Assembly (NCBI RefSeq): GCF_947331435.1
Contig: NZ_CAMZOF010000003.1
Span: 248,001-312,000, forward strand
Source of the DNA: Pelagibius sp. Alg239-R121
Lineage (GTDB): Bacteria > Pseudomonadota > Alphaproteobacteria > Kiloniellales > Kiloniellaceae
Direction of reading: 5' to 3'
DNA: 64,000 nucleotides
Made by a program: the position numbers and the translations under genes. Below are positions 18,088-25,670 of this stretch, piece by piece. The number at the start of each line of letters is the position of its first letter. Position 1 is the stretch's first letter. The notes below the pieces were generated by a model. That model was not told the DNA's origin, searched no databases, and saw nothing but the letters and a program-made list of their open reading frames with translations.

Positions 18088-19062
18088 GTGACTCGAAATC
18101 CAGCAAGCACCAGTGATTCCGGTTTTTTCGGAACGTCGGCCTATGGCGGAGAGGGATGGTCTCAGCGCCTTCAGGACCACCAGGACGAACTGGGGAGTAT
18201 TTGGTCGCCTTACCGGTTAGATAGTGAATGGCAAACTTTAAAAGCCGTCTTGTTGCACTGCCCAGGCTCAGAACTTGACGCTTCGGTGGACCCCGATGCG
18301 GTACAGATGCTTGCACCCTTAGACAGGATACGAGCTGCTGCTCAGCATGATGCCTTGGCCGAGGCTTATCGCCAGAACGGTGTCGAGGTTCATTACGTTG
18401 ACCCTTCGGAAACGGCCAAACCTAACCAAATGTTTTGCGCTGATCTGTTTTTCATGACCGCCGAAGGCGCGATTTTGGCGCGTCCCGCTTCGACTGTGCG
18501 CGCCGGCGAAGAGCGCTGGATTGCCCGGCGTCTTGCTGATCTCGGCGTCCCTTTACTACGGTCCTTGACGGGGAAAGCGACCTTCGAGGGCGCTGACGCC
18601 ATGTGGCTCGACCCCATGACGGTTATCCTGGGCAGAGGGCCGAGAACCAACGCCGAAGGCGTGCGCCAGATTGGCGATGCGCTCGCAGATATAGGTGTCG
18701 AGGCAATTGTTGTGGATATGCCATACGGCACCATGCATCTCATGGGGATGTTACGGTTTCCCGATCGTGGATTGGCGGTCGCCTGGCCTCGCCGTACGCC
18801 CCATGCGGCGGTCGAAGCACTGCAGGAACGTGAGTATCGAATCATCTGGTTGCCCGATGAAAATGTCGGATATCTCTACCGTAGCCTTAACTTCGTAACC
18901 CTTGGGCCCGGCCGTATCCTCATGCCTGAGGGCCATGAGGTCGTTCAGCGACTTTATGAAGCCAATGGTATTGATTGCACCACCTTACCAATGGACGAAC
19001 TGGCAAAAGCCGCGGGAGCAGTTGGGTGCTTGACCGGTGTGCTGTGCCGGGAGCGTGGCTAA
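18088..19062 (+). CDS. Amidinotransferase/dimethylarginine dimethylaminohydrolase family protein
   Basis: About 324 residues of the arginine-deiminase fold (COG1834-like), which hydrolyses or transfers the guanidino group of arginine derivatives. Visible marks are WQTLKAVLLHCPG, NQMFCADLFFMT, FEGADAMWLD, the probable catalytic His in YGTMHLMGML (near 215) and the C-terminal nucleophile Cys in AVGCLTGVLC (near 312). The GTG start at 18088 has AAAGGAG five bases upstream; an ATG at 18064 is less well placed. Substrate (dimethylarginine, arginine or another guanidine) cannot be told from sequence. It precedes a class V aminotransferase and lies downstream of a divergent LysR regulator. Confidence 0.8.
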   Translation: MTRNPASTSDSGFFGTSAYGGEGWSQRLQDHQDELGSIWSPYRLDSEWQTLKAVLLHCPGSELDASVDPDAVQMLAPLDRIRAAAQHDALAEAYRQNGVEVHYVDPSETAKPNQMFCADLFFMTAEGAILARPASTVRAGEERWIARRLADLGVPLLRSLTGKATFEGADAMWLDPMTVILGRGPRTNAEGVRQIGDALADIGVEAIVVDMPYGTMHLMGMLRFPDRGLAVAWPRRTPHAAVEALQEREYRIIWLPDENVGYLYRSLNFVTLGPGRILMPEGHEVVQRLYEANGIDCTTLPMDELAKAAGAVGCLTGVLCRERG

Positions 19063-19207
19063 GAGGTCCGGCAACAGGAATGCCTGCGCCTAATGAGTGT
19101 TGCGAGTCTGACTTCATATCATTGTGTGGTTGTCGTCACAGGGCTTGTCTTTACCGACTAGTCGGTCGATAACGGCTGGCGTGTTAGTTGTCGGACAGAG
19201 GGTGATC

Positions 19208-20389
19208 ATGGCGATACAGAGCGGGCGAAATTTTCTTCATACACCGGGGCCTACCAATATTCCCGATCGCGTGCTTCGTGCCATGATGCGTCCTGCCGTT
19301 GATTTGAACGACCCCGAATTCATGGCGATGGCGCTCAGTTGTTTCGGCGACCTCAAGAAAATTTTTAAGACGGGCAGCGACGTTTACATCTATTCAGCAA
19401 ACGGACATGGCGGTTGGGAAGCAGCTCTGGTCAATGTTCTGTCCGCCGGTGATCGCGTTCTCGTGCCGGAAACCGGCCACTTTTCGTTCAACTGGTCGGC
19501 CATGGCGAGCTCACTCGGCCTCGAAGTGGATTATGTTGAGGCTGACTGGCGCCGGGCAGTGGACCCGAATGCGGTTGCTGAACGCCTGCGAGCCGACACC
19601 AATCAGTCAATCAAGGCCGTTTTAATAGTGCATACGGATACGGCGACGTCGGTAACCAGTGACATCCCCGCGGTCCGCAAGGCACTTGACGATACGGGGC
19701 ATCCGGCCTTGTTAATGGTCGACACCATTGCGGCATTGGCGACGGTTCCTTTCGAGTTCGATGCTTGGGGGGTCGACGTCGCAGTGGCTGCGTCTCAGAA
19801 GGGATTAATGCAGCCGCCCGGACTAGCGTTCAATGCGGTCAGCAAAAAGGCGCTCGCGGCGGCGGAGCAGGCGACCTTGCCACGAAATTACTGGGACTGG
19901 CAGCGCCGGCATGGCCGCGAGTTTTACTCGCACTTTTGCGGTACAGCACCAGAACACCAGCTGTTTGCATTGCGTGAGGCACTGGATATGGTGCTTGAAG
20001 AAGGGCTGGATGCTATTTTGACGCGTCACCAACGCCTTTCCAATGCGGTTCGAGCTGCAGTTGAGGCCTGGAGTCAGAATGGTGCACTCTCGTTCAATGC
20101 TATCGAGCTGGAACAACGGGCCAACTCCGTCACTACGATTCTCGTTGATGAGCCATATAACGCTGATGCTTTACGCGAAACTTGTTCGTCTCGTTTCAAC
20201 GTATCGCTGGGGGCAGGGTATGGGCGCCTTCAGGGGCGTGCGTTTCGCATCGGCCACATGGGCTACTTGAATGAGCCGATGATCCTGGGAGCTCTGGCCA
20301 GTGTCGAGAGCAGTTTGGCTCTCTGCGGCATTCCCCATGGCTCGGGAGGCACGGACGCCGCCATTGCTTCACTGTCGGCGGAAAAGTAA
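19208..20389 (+). CDS. Class V PLP aminotransferase (alanine/serine-glyoxylate type)
   Basis: PLP enzyme of 393 residues. The N-terminal FLHTPGPTNIPDRVL and the glycine-rich YSANGHGGWEAAL are typical of the AGAT/SGAT/PucG group, and the PLP lysine is in ASQKGLM (near 198). Members transfer amino groups from serine, alanine, aspartate or ureidoglycine to glyoxylate. Substrate choice is not visible. Because the same window has purine degradation genes, a ureidoglycine-glyoxylate role is conceivable, but those are 13 kb away. The start at 19208 has GAGGG upstream; the longer open frame from 19124 lacks family similarity. Confidence 0.82.
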   Translation: MAIQSGRNFLHTPGPTNIPDRVLRAMMRPAVDLNDPEFMAMALSCFGDLKKIFKTGSDVYIYSANGHGGWEAALVNVLSAGDRVLVPETGHFSFNWSAMASSLGLEVDYVEADWRRAVDPNAVAERLRADTNQSIKAVLIVHTDTATSVTSDIPAVRKALDDTGHPALLMVDTIAALATVPFEFDAWGVDVAVAASQKGLMQPPGLAFNAVSKKALAAAEQATLPRNYWDWQRRHGREFYSHFCGTAPEHQLFALREALDMVLEEGLDAILTRHQRLSNAVRAAVEAWSQNGALSFNAIELEQRANSVTTILVDEPYNADALRETCSSRFNVSLGAGYGRLQGRAFRIGHMGYLNEPMILGALASVESSLALCGIPHGSGGTDAAIASLSAEK

Positions 20390-20502
20390 AGGCTGAAGTT
20401 GGAGAATCTGATGTCTCTCGCAGCTAACCTAAGTCTCGACGCTGCGTTTGGCTCTAGAGCCTGATAGTGGCCAGAATATGTAATGAAGAGGCTGGTTCAC
20501 GA

Positions 20503-20523
20503 ATTTCACTGATTCTGTGAAAT
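20503..20523. other. Hairpin between convergent genes
   Basis: ATTTCAC and GTGAAAT form a perfect 7-bp inverted repeat with a 7-base loop, located between the converging aminotransferase and mlaC genes. It may act as a bidirectional terminator, but there is no clear T-run on either side. Confidence 0.35.
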
Positions 20524-20539
20524 ACGGTCAGGCAATGGG

Positions 20540-21178
20540 TTATTTGGGGGCGAAAGCGCCTGCCTTGATCTTTCGGCGCAGCAGTTTGGATAGCTTGCTG
20601 ACATTGCCGCTGTTGTTCTTCAAAAAGGACGAATATTCGGATTGATAGGTAATCCGCAGGCTGATTCCCTCAGCCTTGACGTCCGAAATCTGGAATTTAC
20701 CTCCGGATTCCCGAACCCGCCAGAGAACCTGGGCATCCGCCCCTTTGGGCTGACTCACGCGCGAGACCACCGTGCTGAACTCGGGCCTTTTGGCATCCGC
20801 CCGAACCGAGTCGACACTGAAGCTGCGATCGACATAGTCATCGAACAAAGGCAAAAAGCGCTGGACTAAAACGTCTTCGAAGACCTTGAGAAATTCGTCC
20901 CGGTCTGCCGCAGAGGCTTTACGCCAATATCGGCCGATAACGAACTTACCAATGTCTTCGACTTCGAAATTGTTGTTTAAGAGTTTCCGGAAGCGTTGCT
21001 CCTTTAGCGCTTCGTCGCCGTTAGCTTCACTCAGCTGTTTGACTGCGTCGTCTTTAAGAGCCACGACGAAAGCGGCTGCGTCACCTGCGGCCGACGCACT
21101 GTGAACCGGCAACAAGGCTTGCGCCAGCAACGTGGTCGCGGCAAGAACGGAAAGAAGTTGTCGTTTCGAAAGCAACAT
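20540..21178 (-). CDS. mlaC: MlaC/Ttg2D-type periplasmic phospholipid-binding protein
   Basis: Periplasmic carrier of the Mla pathway, which moves phospholipids between outer and inner membrane. The 212-residue product has a signal peptide (LLSVLAATTLLAQALLPV core, cleavage probably after ASA) and the family body: LLNNNFEVEDIGKFVIGRYWR, FLKVFEDVLVQRFLPLFDDY, and VLWRVRESGGKFQISDVKAEGI in the C-terminal half. The start is four bases after the stop of mlaA, so the two are cotranscribed. The inner-membrane MlaFED genes are not in this window. Confidence 0.9.
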   Translation of the reverse strand: MLLSKRQLLSVLAATTLLAQALLPVHSASAAGDAAAFVVALKDDAVKQLSEANGDEALKEQRFRKLLNNNFEVEDIGKFVIGRYWRKASAADRDEFLKVFEDVLVQRFLPLFDDYVDRSFSVDSVRADAKRPEFSTVVSRVSQPKGADAQVLWRVRESGGKFQISDVKAEGISLRITYQSEYSSFLKNNSGNVSKLSKLLRRKIKAGAFAPK

Positions 21179-21182
21179 GGAT

Positions 21183-22034
21183 CTATTCGCTCAGGGGAGC
21201 CGTGCGAGGGACAAAACCGAGCTGCGCATTGCCGGTTCCTTGCTCCAGGAAAGTCAGGCCCGGCCGCAGGAAGTCGTCTTCTTCGACACCGTTACTGATT
21301 TCGTTTTCGCGGCGTTGCCGGTAAAGCGAGCGCACTCGTGCGTAGTAATCGATGGAATCGCGTTTGATTTCTTCAACGAGTTCAATGTTACGAGAGCGCG
21401 TATCAACGCTTGAAATGCCCCGTCTGGCGATCGCGGCCTCGGTGGACAAAATGTAGGTCAGAGGATCCAGCAGGCTGTCGACGATCAACCCGGCACCGTC
21501 CCGAAGCGACGAAGGGCCGACGAGTGGAAGAACCAGATACGCGCCTTCGCCGGTCCCATAGGTCGCCAAGGTCTGACCGAAGTCTTCATCGTGATAGTCG
21601 TACCCCATATCCTTAGCGACATCGAACAGGCCTGCCACACCGATGGTGGAATTAACGAAGAAGCGGGTCGTCGTGGCCTCAGCGCGTTCCCATTCGCCTT
21701 GGAGTAGGTCGTTGGCAAGAATCACGGGAGTGGAGATATTACGCATGAAGTTGCGGACCGAGTCGCGAACTTCTTCCGGAAGCGCAAAGCGGTAGAGAGC
21801 AGATGCGGGCTGGAAAAGCGTTACGTCGAGCGCGTCATTGAAAGCGAAGACGAAGCGGTTGAGCAGCTCGATGGGATCGTTGTCCGAAGGCTCCGAGGCG
21901 CTGACGGTTCCGTCGCTCTGAGCCCACTGATCGTCTGTGTTTTTCGGGGCGCTGGCGCAACCCGAAACAACCAGCAAAATAGCTAACGCTCCCAGCATCT
22001 TGCCTGATACGTGAGAGAAAAATAGCTTAACCAT
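21183..22034 (-). CDS. mlaA: MlaA/VacJ outer-membrane lipoprotein
   Basis: Outer-membrane partner of MlaC, extracting mislocalised phospholipids from the outer leaflet. The lipobox LVVSGC puts the lipidated Cys at residue 26. The body shows the family motifs DPIELLNRFVFAFNDALDV, FMRNISTPVILANDLLQGE, FFVNSTIGVAGLFDVAKDMG and DFGQTLATYGTGEGAYLVLP. The frame is open to 22163, but the ATG at 22034 gives a normal lipoprotein signal. Total length 283 residues, slightly longer than E. coli MlaA. It is first in the mlaA-mlaC unit. Confidence 0.92.
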   Translation of the reverse strand: MVKLFFSHVSGKMLGALAILLVVSGCASAPKNTDDQWAQSDGTVSASEPSDNDPIELLNRFVFAFNDALDVTLFQPASALYRFALPEEVRDSVRNFMRNISTPVILANDLLQGEWERAEATTTRFFVNSTIGVAGLFDVAKDMGYDYHDEDFGQTLATYGTGEGAYLVLPLVGPSSLRDGAGLIVDSLLDPLTYILSTEAAIARRGISSVDTRSRNIELVEEIKRDSIDYYARVRSLYRQRRENEISNGVEEDDFLRPGLTFLEQGTGNAQLGFVPRTAPLSE

Positions 22035-22330
22035 CTGTGGAATCACGATATGCCGCCCCGATTTCAAAACTTGCCAGAACAAAACACCACCTCTCGATGC
22101 CCGATCGCATAATGATCCGGACAGTTTTAAGATTGGTTTATGAAACGATCGCAAATCGCTCATTCTGCGAATTACCGATACGACTCCACCAACCTGAGGC
22201 AGATCTTCTTCCGTCTAACCTTCCGGAAAGTGCCTATCACACCGAACCAGGAAACGCTAGTGGAGACAAAAAGTAGACTGTCGTCAATTTGCATCACTGT
22301 TGCATATATGCAGCAGGTTTTAACAGAGAT

Positions 22331-23284
22331 TTAACCAAGATTCTGGGTTGTGTTCGTGTTGCGGTTCAGGAGCCGCCGATAGAACGGCACCATAAGCACG
22401 GGAAGCATGTACATCGGAAGCTGGGCGATCGCGAAAAACAGCAAGACGTCCGCATCCTTTTCGGCGGGCAGGGCAGCCAAAAGCAAACCCATGTTACAGT
22501 TCCCGCTGAGCAATCCGATGCTAAGTGCCTTGCGCAGGCCCAGCCAGGAAAATGCGGCGATTCCGAGAAGCTGCAGAACCGGGTTTGCGACAAAGGCGGC
22601 TACAGTCCATAGGGCGACGGTTTCAGGACGCTCGAAAATCGCATCGGTCACACCAGCCATGATCGCAATCGCAAAGATCAGCATGACGGTCACGACGATG
22701 CCATCAAGTAATTGAGCGCGAGCTGCTAAGGCTTCCGGGGAGATGAATCGGCGTACGATCAGTGCACCTGCAAAGGCAATCGCGACGACCAGCCCAAGCC
22801 GACCCATGAAGGCGCCAAGCCCGATATCCAGTTGAATCCCCAGCAACTGCAGCGCCAAAGGCGGGACGGTCAAGGGAGTTAAAAGCGTTGCCAGCAGGGC
22901 TCCGACCACGACCAGTGCGCCATCGAGCCCGAGGATCATCGCAATGGAAGCCGATCCCAGGATCGGCGGTGCCGCAGCCATCAGGACCACCGCCGCGCTC
23001 AGCGATTCGGGAATCGGGAAGAAATCCAGCAGGAGCCAAGTTAAGATCGGGGATACCAGCAACAGCCATATGGTTAGAAGACCTGTTACCCCCGGTTGCC
23101 GGAAATAAGCTGCCATCGCGGCCCAGTTAACCCGCAACAGAGCGGCGAACAACAGGATGATAACTGCTGGCGCCAGCAGGGGACGGAATAGACTTGCCAG
23201 GCTGGGCAGGGCCAAACCGATAAAAACACCGACAAATAGGACTTGCGTGGCGTGCCGCCCCAGCTTCGTAAGGAGCCACACCAT
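22331..23284 (-). CDS. Bile-acid:sodium-symporter-like (BASS fold) membrane protein
   Basis: About 317 residues with roughly nine to ten hydrophobic segments and a fold-typical pattern: LAPAVIILLFAALLRVNW near the N-terminus, AAPPILGSASIAMILGLDG in the middle and GNCNMGLLLAALPAE in the C-terminal half, where BASS proteins have substrate or sodium ligands. Substrate unknown. The ATG at 23284 was preferred to an upstream TTG (23317) because it immediately precedes the basic, hydrophobic N-terminus. It stands alone, divergent from the thioesterase. Confidence 0.75.
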   Translation of the reverse strand: MVWLLTKLGRHATQVLFVGVFIGLALPSLASLFRPLLAPAVIILLFAALLRVNWAAMAAYFRQPGVTGLLTIWLLLVSPILTWLLLDFFPIPESLSAAVVLMAAAPPILGSASIAMILGLDGALVVVGALLATLLTPLTVPPLALQLLGIQLDIGLGAFMGRLGLVVAIAFAGALIVRRFISPEALAARAQLLDGIVVTVMLIFAIAIMAGVTDAIFERPETVALWTVAAFVANPVLQLLGIAAFSWLGLRKALSIGLLSGNCNMGLLLAALPAEKDADVLLFFAIAQLPMYMLPVLMVPFYRRLLNRNTNTTQNLG

Positions 23285-23480
23285 TACACGCTGTTCATTA
23301 TTGCTATTCCCCGACAAGTGATGAAGGCGACGCTATCTGCTTTGTCCGCATTAGCCAATGAACTATCTTGCGGGGCGGCCATGCAGACGACGATGCACAG
23401 TTACGGTTCGCGTGTGGCCGGAACAATGCAGGGGTGACCTGTCCGGCCGGCAGCGGTCGACAGAATTTGGGGAGCAATCG

Positions 23481-23969
23481 ATGGAAATTGAGGCGCCGTT
23501 CGACCAGCATCGTGCCGAGGTACTGCCGGAATGGATCGATTACAATGGTCATATGAACGTGGCTTACTACGTCCTGGCGTTCGATCAGGCGACGGATGCA
23601 TTTTTCGACTACATCGGCTTGGATGAGGCTTATCGCCGAAATACGGGCGGATCGACTTTTGCAGTAGAGTCCTTTGTTACCTATCAGCAGGAGGTAGTGC
23701 AGGGAGATCCCTTGCGATTTACTACGCAGCTGCTGGCTCACGATTCGAAACGCCTCAGGTTTTTCCATCGGATGTATCACGCGACCGAAGGCCACCTGGC
23801 CGCCACGTCGGAATGGTTGAGTCTGCATGTCGATCTGAACATCCGTCGAGTCGCGCCAATGCCGCCGGCACTTCAGGACCGGCTTGCAGACATTTGGGAA
23901 AAACACCGGAATCTGGCTCTGCCAGAAGAAGCAGGGCGGTCCGTTCGTGGGCTGGAATTGCCCGGATAA
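23481..23969 (+). CDS. Hotdog-fold acyl-CoA thioesterase
   Basis: A 162-residue 4-hydroxybenzoyl-CoA-thioesterase-type protein. WIDYNGHMNVAYYVLAFD near residues 18-35 is the hallmark, with the Asp typical of the catalytic helix; VESFVTYQQEVVQGDPLRF and FHRMYHATEGHLAATSEWL follow in family order. It resembles the thioesterases linked to carnitine/betaine metabolism, but no such genes are adjacent, so the substrate is open. GGGGAG six bases before the ATG fixes the start. Confidence 0.85.
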   Translation: MEIEAPFDQHRAEVLPEWIDYNGHMNVAYYVLAFDQATDAFFDYIGLDEAYRRNTGGSTFAVESFVTYQQEVVQGDPLRFTTQLLAHDSKRLRFFHRMYHATEGHLAATSEWLSLHVDLNIRRVAPMPPALQDRLADIWEKHRNLALPEEAGRSVRGLELPG

Positions 23970-24041
23970 CGCGTTTGTGTCGTGGTCGCCTGACACGTGA
24001 AGACCCTGTTTTTGACATTTGTCGTTGCCGTCACGGTCAAG

Positions 24042-24563
24042 ATGGCCAAATCTATGCAGATGAAATCCAATTGCATTCTGAAACTGGCCCTCTTCTCCTG
24101 CCTGTTTTTCACCCCTTCCATTGCCCAGGCTGCCTGCACCGATCCTCCGGAGCAGGGCGTCAACTGGAAGCGCTGTCTGTTCGACAGTCAGGACCTCAAT
24201 GGCGTGGACCTCCGGGATTCGCGTCTGCGGGACGCAAGCTTCTTTCGTGCAACGCTGGTTGAGAGCGATCTGAGCGGTGCTGACGCGTTTAGGGCGAAGT
24301 TCGTGAACGCGACGATGACTGGCGTGCGATTTGAGTCGGCGAAGCTCTCAGAGGCTGATTTCACCAAGGCCGACCTGAGCAATGCATCTTTTGTCGGCAG
24401 CGATATGCGCCGGGCCCGGCTCAACCGTGCCAATCTTCGGGGCGCCGACCTGTCCAACGCCCGGCTTCAGGGGGCCGATCTCGCGCGCGCTGATCTTTCA
24501 GGTGCCACCTGGACGACCGGCGACAAAGTTTGTGCAGAAGGCTCGATCGGCCGCTGCAATTGA
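24042..24563 (+). CDS. Exported pentapeptide-repeat protein
   Basis: A signal sequence (LKLALFSCLFFTPSIAQA) precedes about 24 pentapeptide units of the A(D/N)LXX kind, for example DLNGVDLRDSRLRDASFFR and ANLRGADLSNARLQGADLAR, which fold as a right-handed quadrilateral beta helix. Two Cys pairs bracket the repeats (CTDPP..RC at the start, VCAEG..RC at the end), suggesting disulfides in the periplasm. Start choice is open: ATGs at 24042, 24054 and 24060 all lie before the signal core. Function unknown. Confidence 0.75.
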   Translation: MAKSMQMKSNCILKLALFSCLFFTPSIAQAACTDPPEQGVNWKRCLFDSQDLNGVDLRDSRLRDASFFRATLVESDLSGADAFRAKFVNATMTGVRFESAKLSEADFTKADLSNASFVGSDMRRARLNRANLRGADLSNARLQGADLARADLSGATWTTGDKVCAEGSIGRCN

Positions 24564-24598
24564 GAAGCTGAATTTCCTCGTAAAGTTACCAAAAGCGG

Positions 24599-25081
24599 TC
24601 AGAAAGCCTCGGCTAAGCTTTTGAGGCTGTCTCCATTGACGCGATACGGCAGCCAGTCTTCCTGCTGCATGAAGCCTAATTGGTCGTAAAACGTGCGGGC
24701 TGGGTTCCAGTGGAGAACTGACAGCTCCAGGCGGGCGCAGTTGCGCTCCAGAGCGAGTTTTGCCAATTCACACATCAATTTGCGGCCGACTCCGATTCCG
24801 CGCGCGTCTTCAAGAACGAACAGGTCTTCAAGATAAAGACCGGCGCGGCCCTCGAAGGTCGAATAACTGTGGAAGAAGAGTGCAAATCCGATTGCCTTGC
24901 CATGACGCTCTGCAATCAGGCATTCAAAGCGTGGAGATGCGCCGAATCCGTCGCGCAGGATGTCTGCTTCTGTTGCGCGAACCTCATCGCTGAGATGCTC
25001 GAAGGCAGCCAATTCCTTGATCAGTTGAAGAATGGCGGCAGCGTCGTTGGACCTGGCAAGCCGTACGAGGGTTTCTGTCAT
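24599..25081 (-). CDS. GNAT N-acetyltransferase
   Basis: A 160-residue acetyltransferase. The acetyl-CoA site is visible as LFVLEDARGIGVGRKLMCEL near residues 90-109 and the preceding YLEDLFV strand; LSVLHWNPARTFYDQLGF completes the family end. It resembles the diamine/polyamine acetyltransferase subgroup (LIKELAAFEHL start), but the substrate cannot be fixed. The frame is open upstream to 25186; the ATG at 25081 has AGGA upstream and matches the usual N-terminus. The decayed GNAT gene lies immediately upstream on the other strand. Confidence 0.85.
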   Translation of the reverse strand: MTETLVRLARSNDAAAILQLIKELAAFEHLSDEVRATEADILRDGFGASPRFECLIAERHGKAIGFALFFHSYSTFEGRAGLYLEDLFVLEDARGIGVGRKLMCELAKLALERNCARLELSVLHWNPARTFYDQLGFMQQEDWLPYRVNGDSLKSLAEAF

Positions 25082-25152
25082 ATTCTCATTCCTGAAGTTC
25101 GCTTTTAACCTAAAACAATAATTCTGCGAGTGGGAGCCCAGTAGCTTGCTAA

Positions 25153-25530
25153 GCGACCAAGTTACTTGGAATTGGACGTTTTGCACTTGAAGTCGGGGAA
25201 AGTGGTGATTTAGTCGGTTTCACGGGTCTCTCCAGGTCAGGTTTCTAAGCGGATTTTCTGTCGGCAGCCGAGATCGGTTGGCGCTTGTGGGCATCTGCAT
25301 TGGGTCATGGTTGCGCGAGTGAAGCGGCGGATGTCTGCTTAAACTATGGCTTTAACGATCCAGGTTTGAGGGAGATCGTTGCCCTTAATTCGCGACTGAA
25401 TAAACGCTCAATTGCAGTCATGAAGCGGATCGGTATGACAAGCAAACGCGAAGATGATTTCGATCATCCTGACGTCGCGGAACGGCACGGTTTAAGGCCC
25501 CATGTCCTCTACCGCATTTCGGCGCTGTAA
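25153..25530 (+). pseudogene. Remnant of a RimJ/RimL-type GNAT acetyltransferase
   Basis: One plus-strand frame carries the last two thirds of a ribosomal-protein-type acetyltransferase: LGIGRFALEVGESGDLVGFTG, then LSRSGF, a TAA stop at 25246-25248, then SAAEIGWRLWASALGHGCAS, a family-typical stretch, and VMKRIGMTSKREDDFDHPD near the end. There is no N-terminal third before 25153, where the frame meets TAA, and no start. Homology continues across the internal stop in the same frame, so this is a decayed gene. The C-terminal part alone (from TTG 25285) is unlikely to fold. Confidence 0.8.
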
Positions 25531-25670
25531 GGGCTTGATCATCTTCAACGTGAGTGCCGCTTGCCGGATAAGACTAAGCTGTCCGTGCTATCAAATTTCC
25601 GTTTCTGCTCAACAGGCCCTTAACTCCTACGCGGTTATGCTTTATACGGCGTTGGAGCAAGGGTAGCCCT

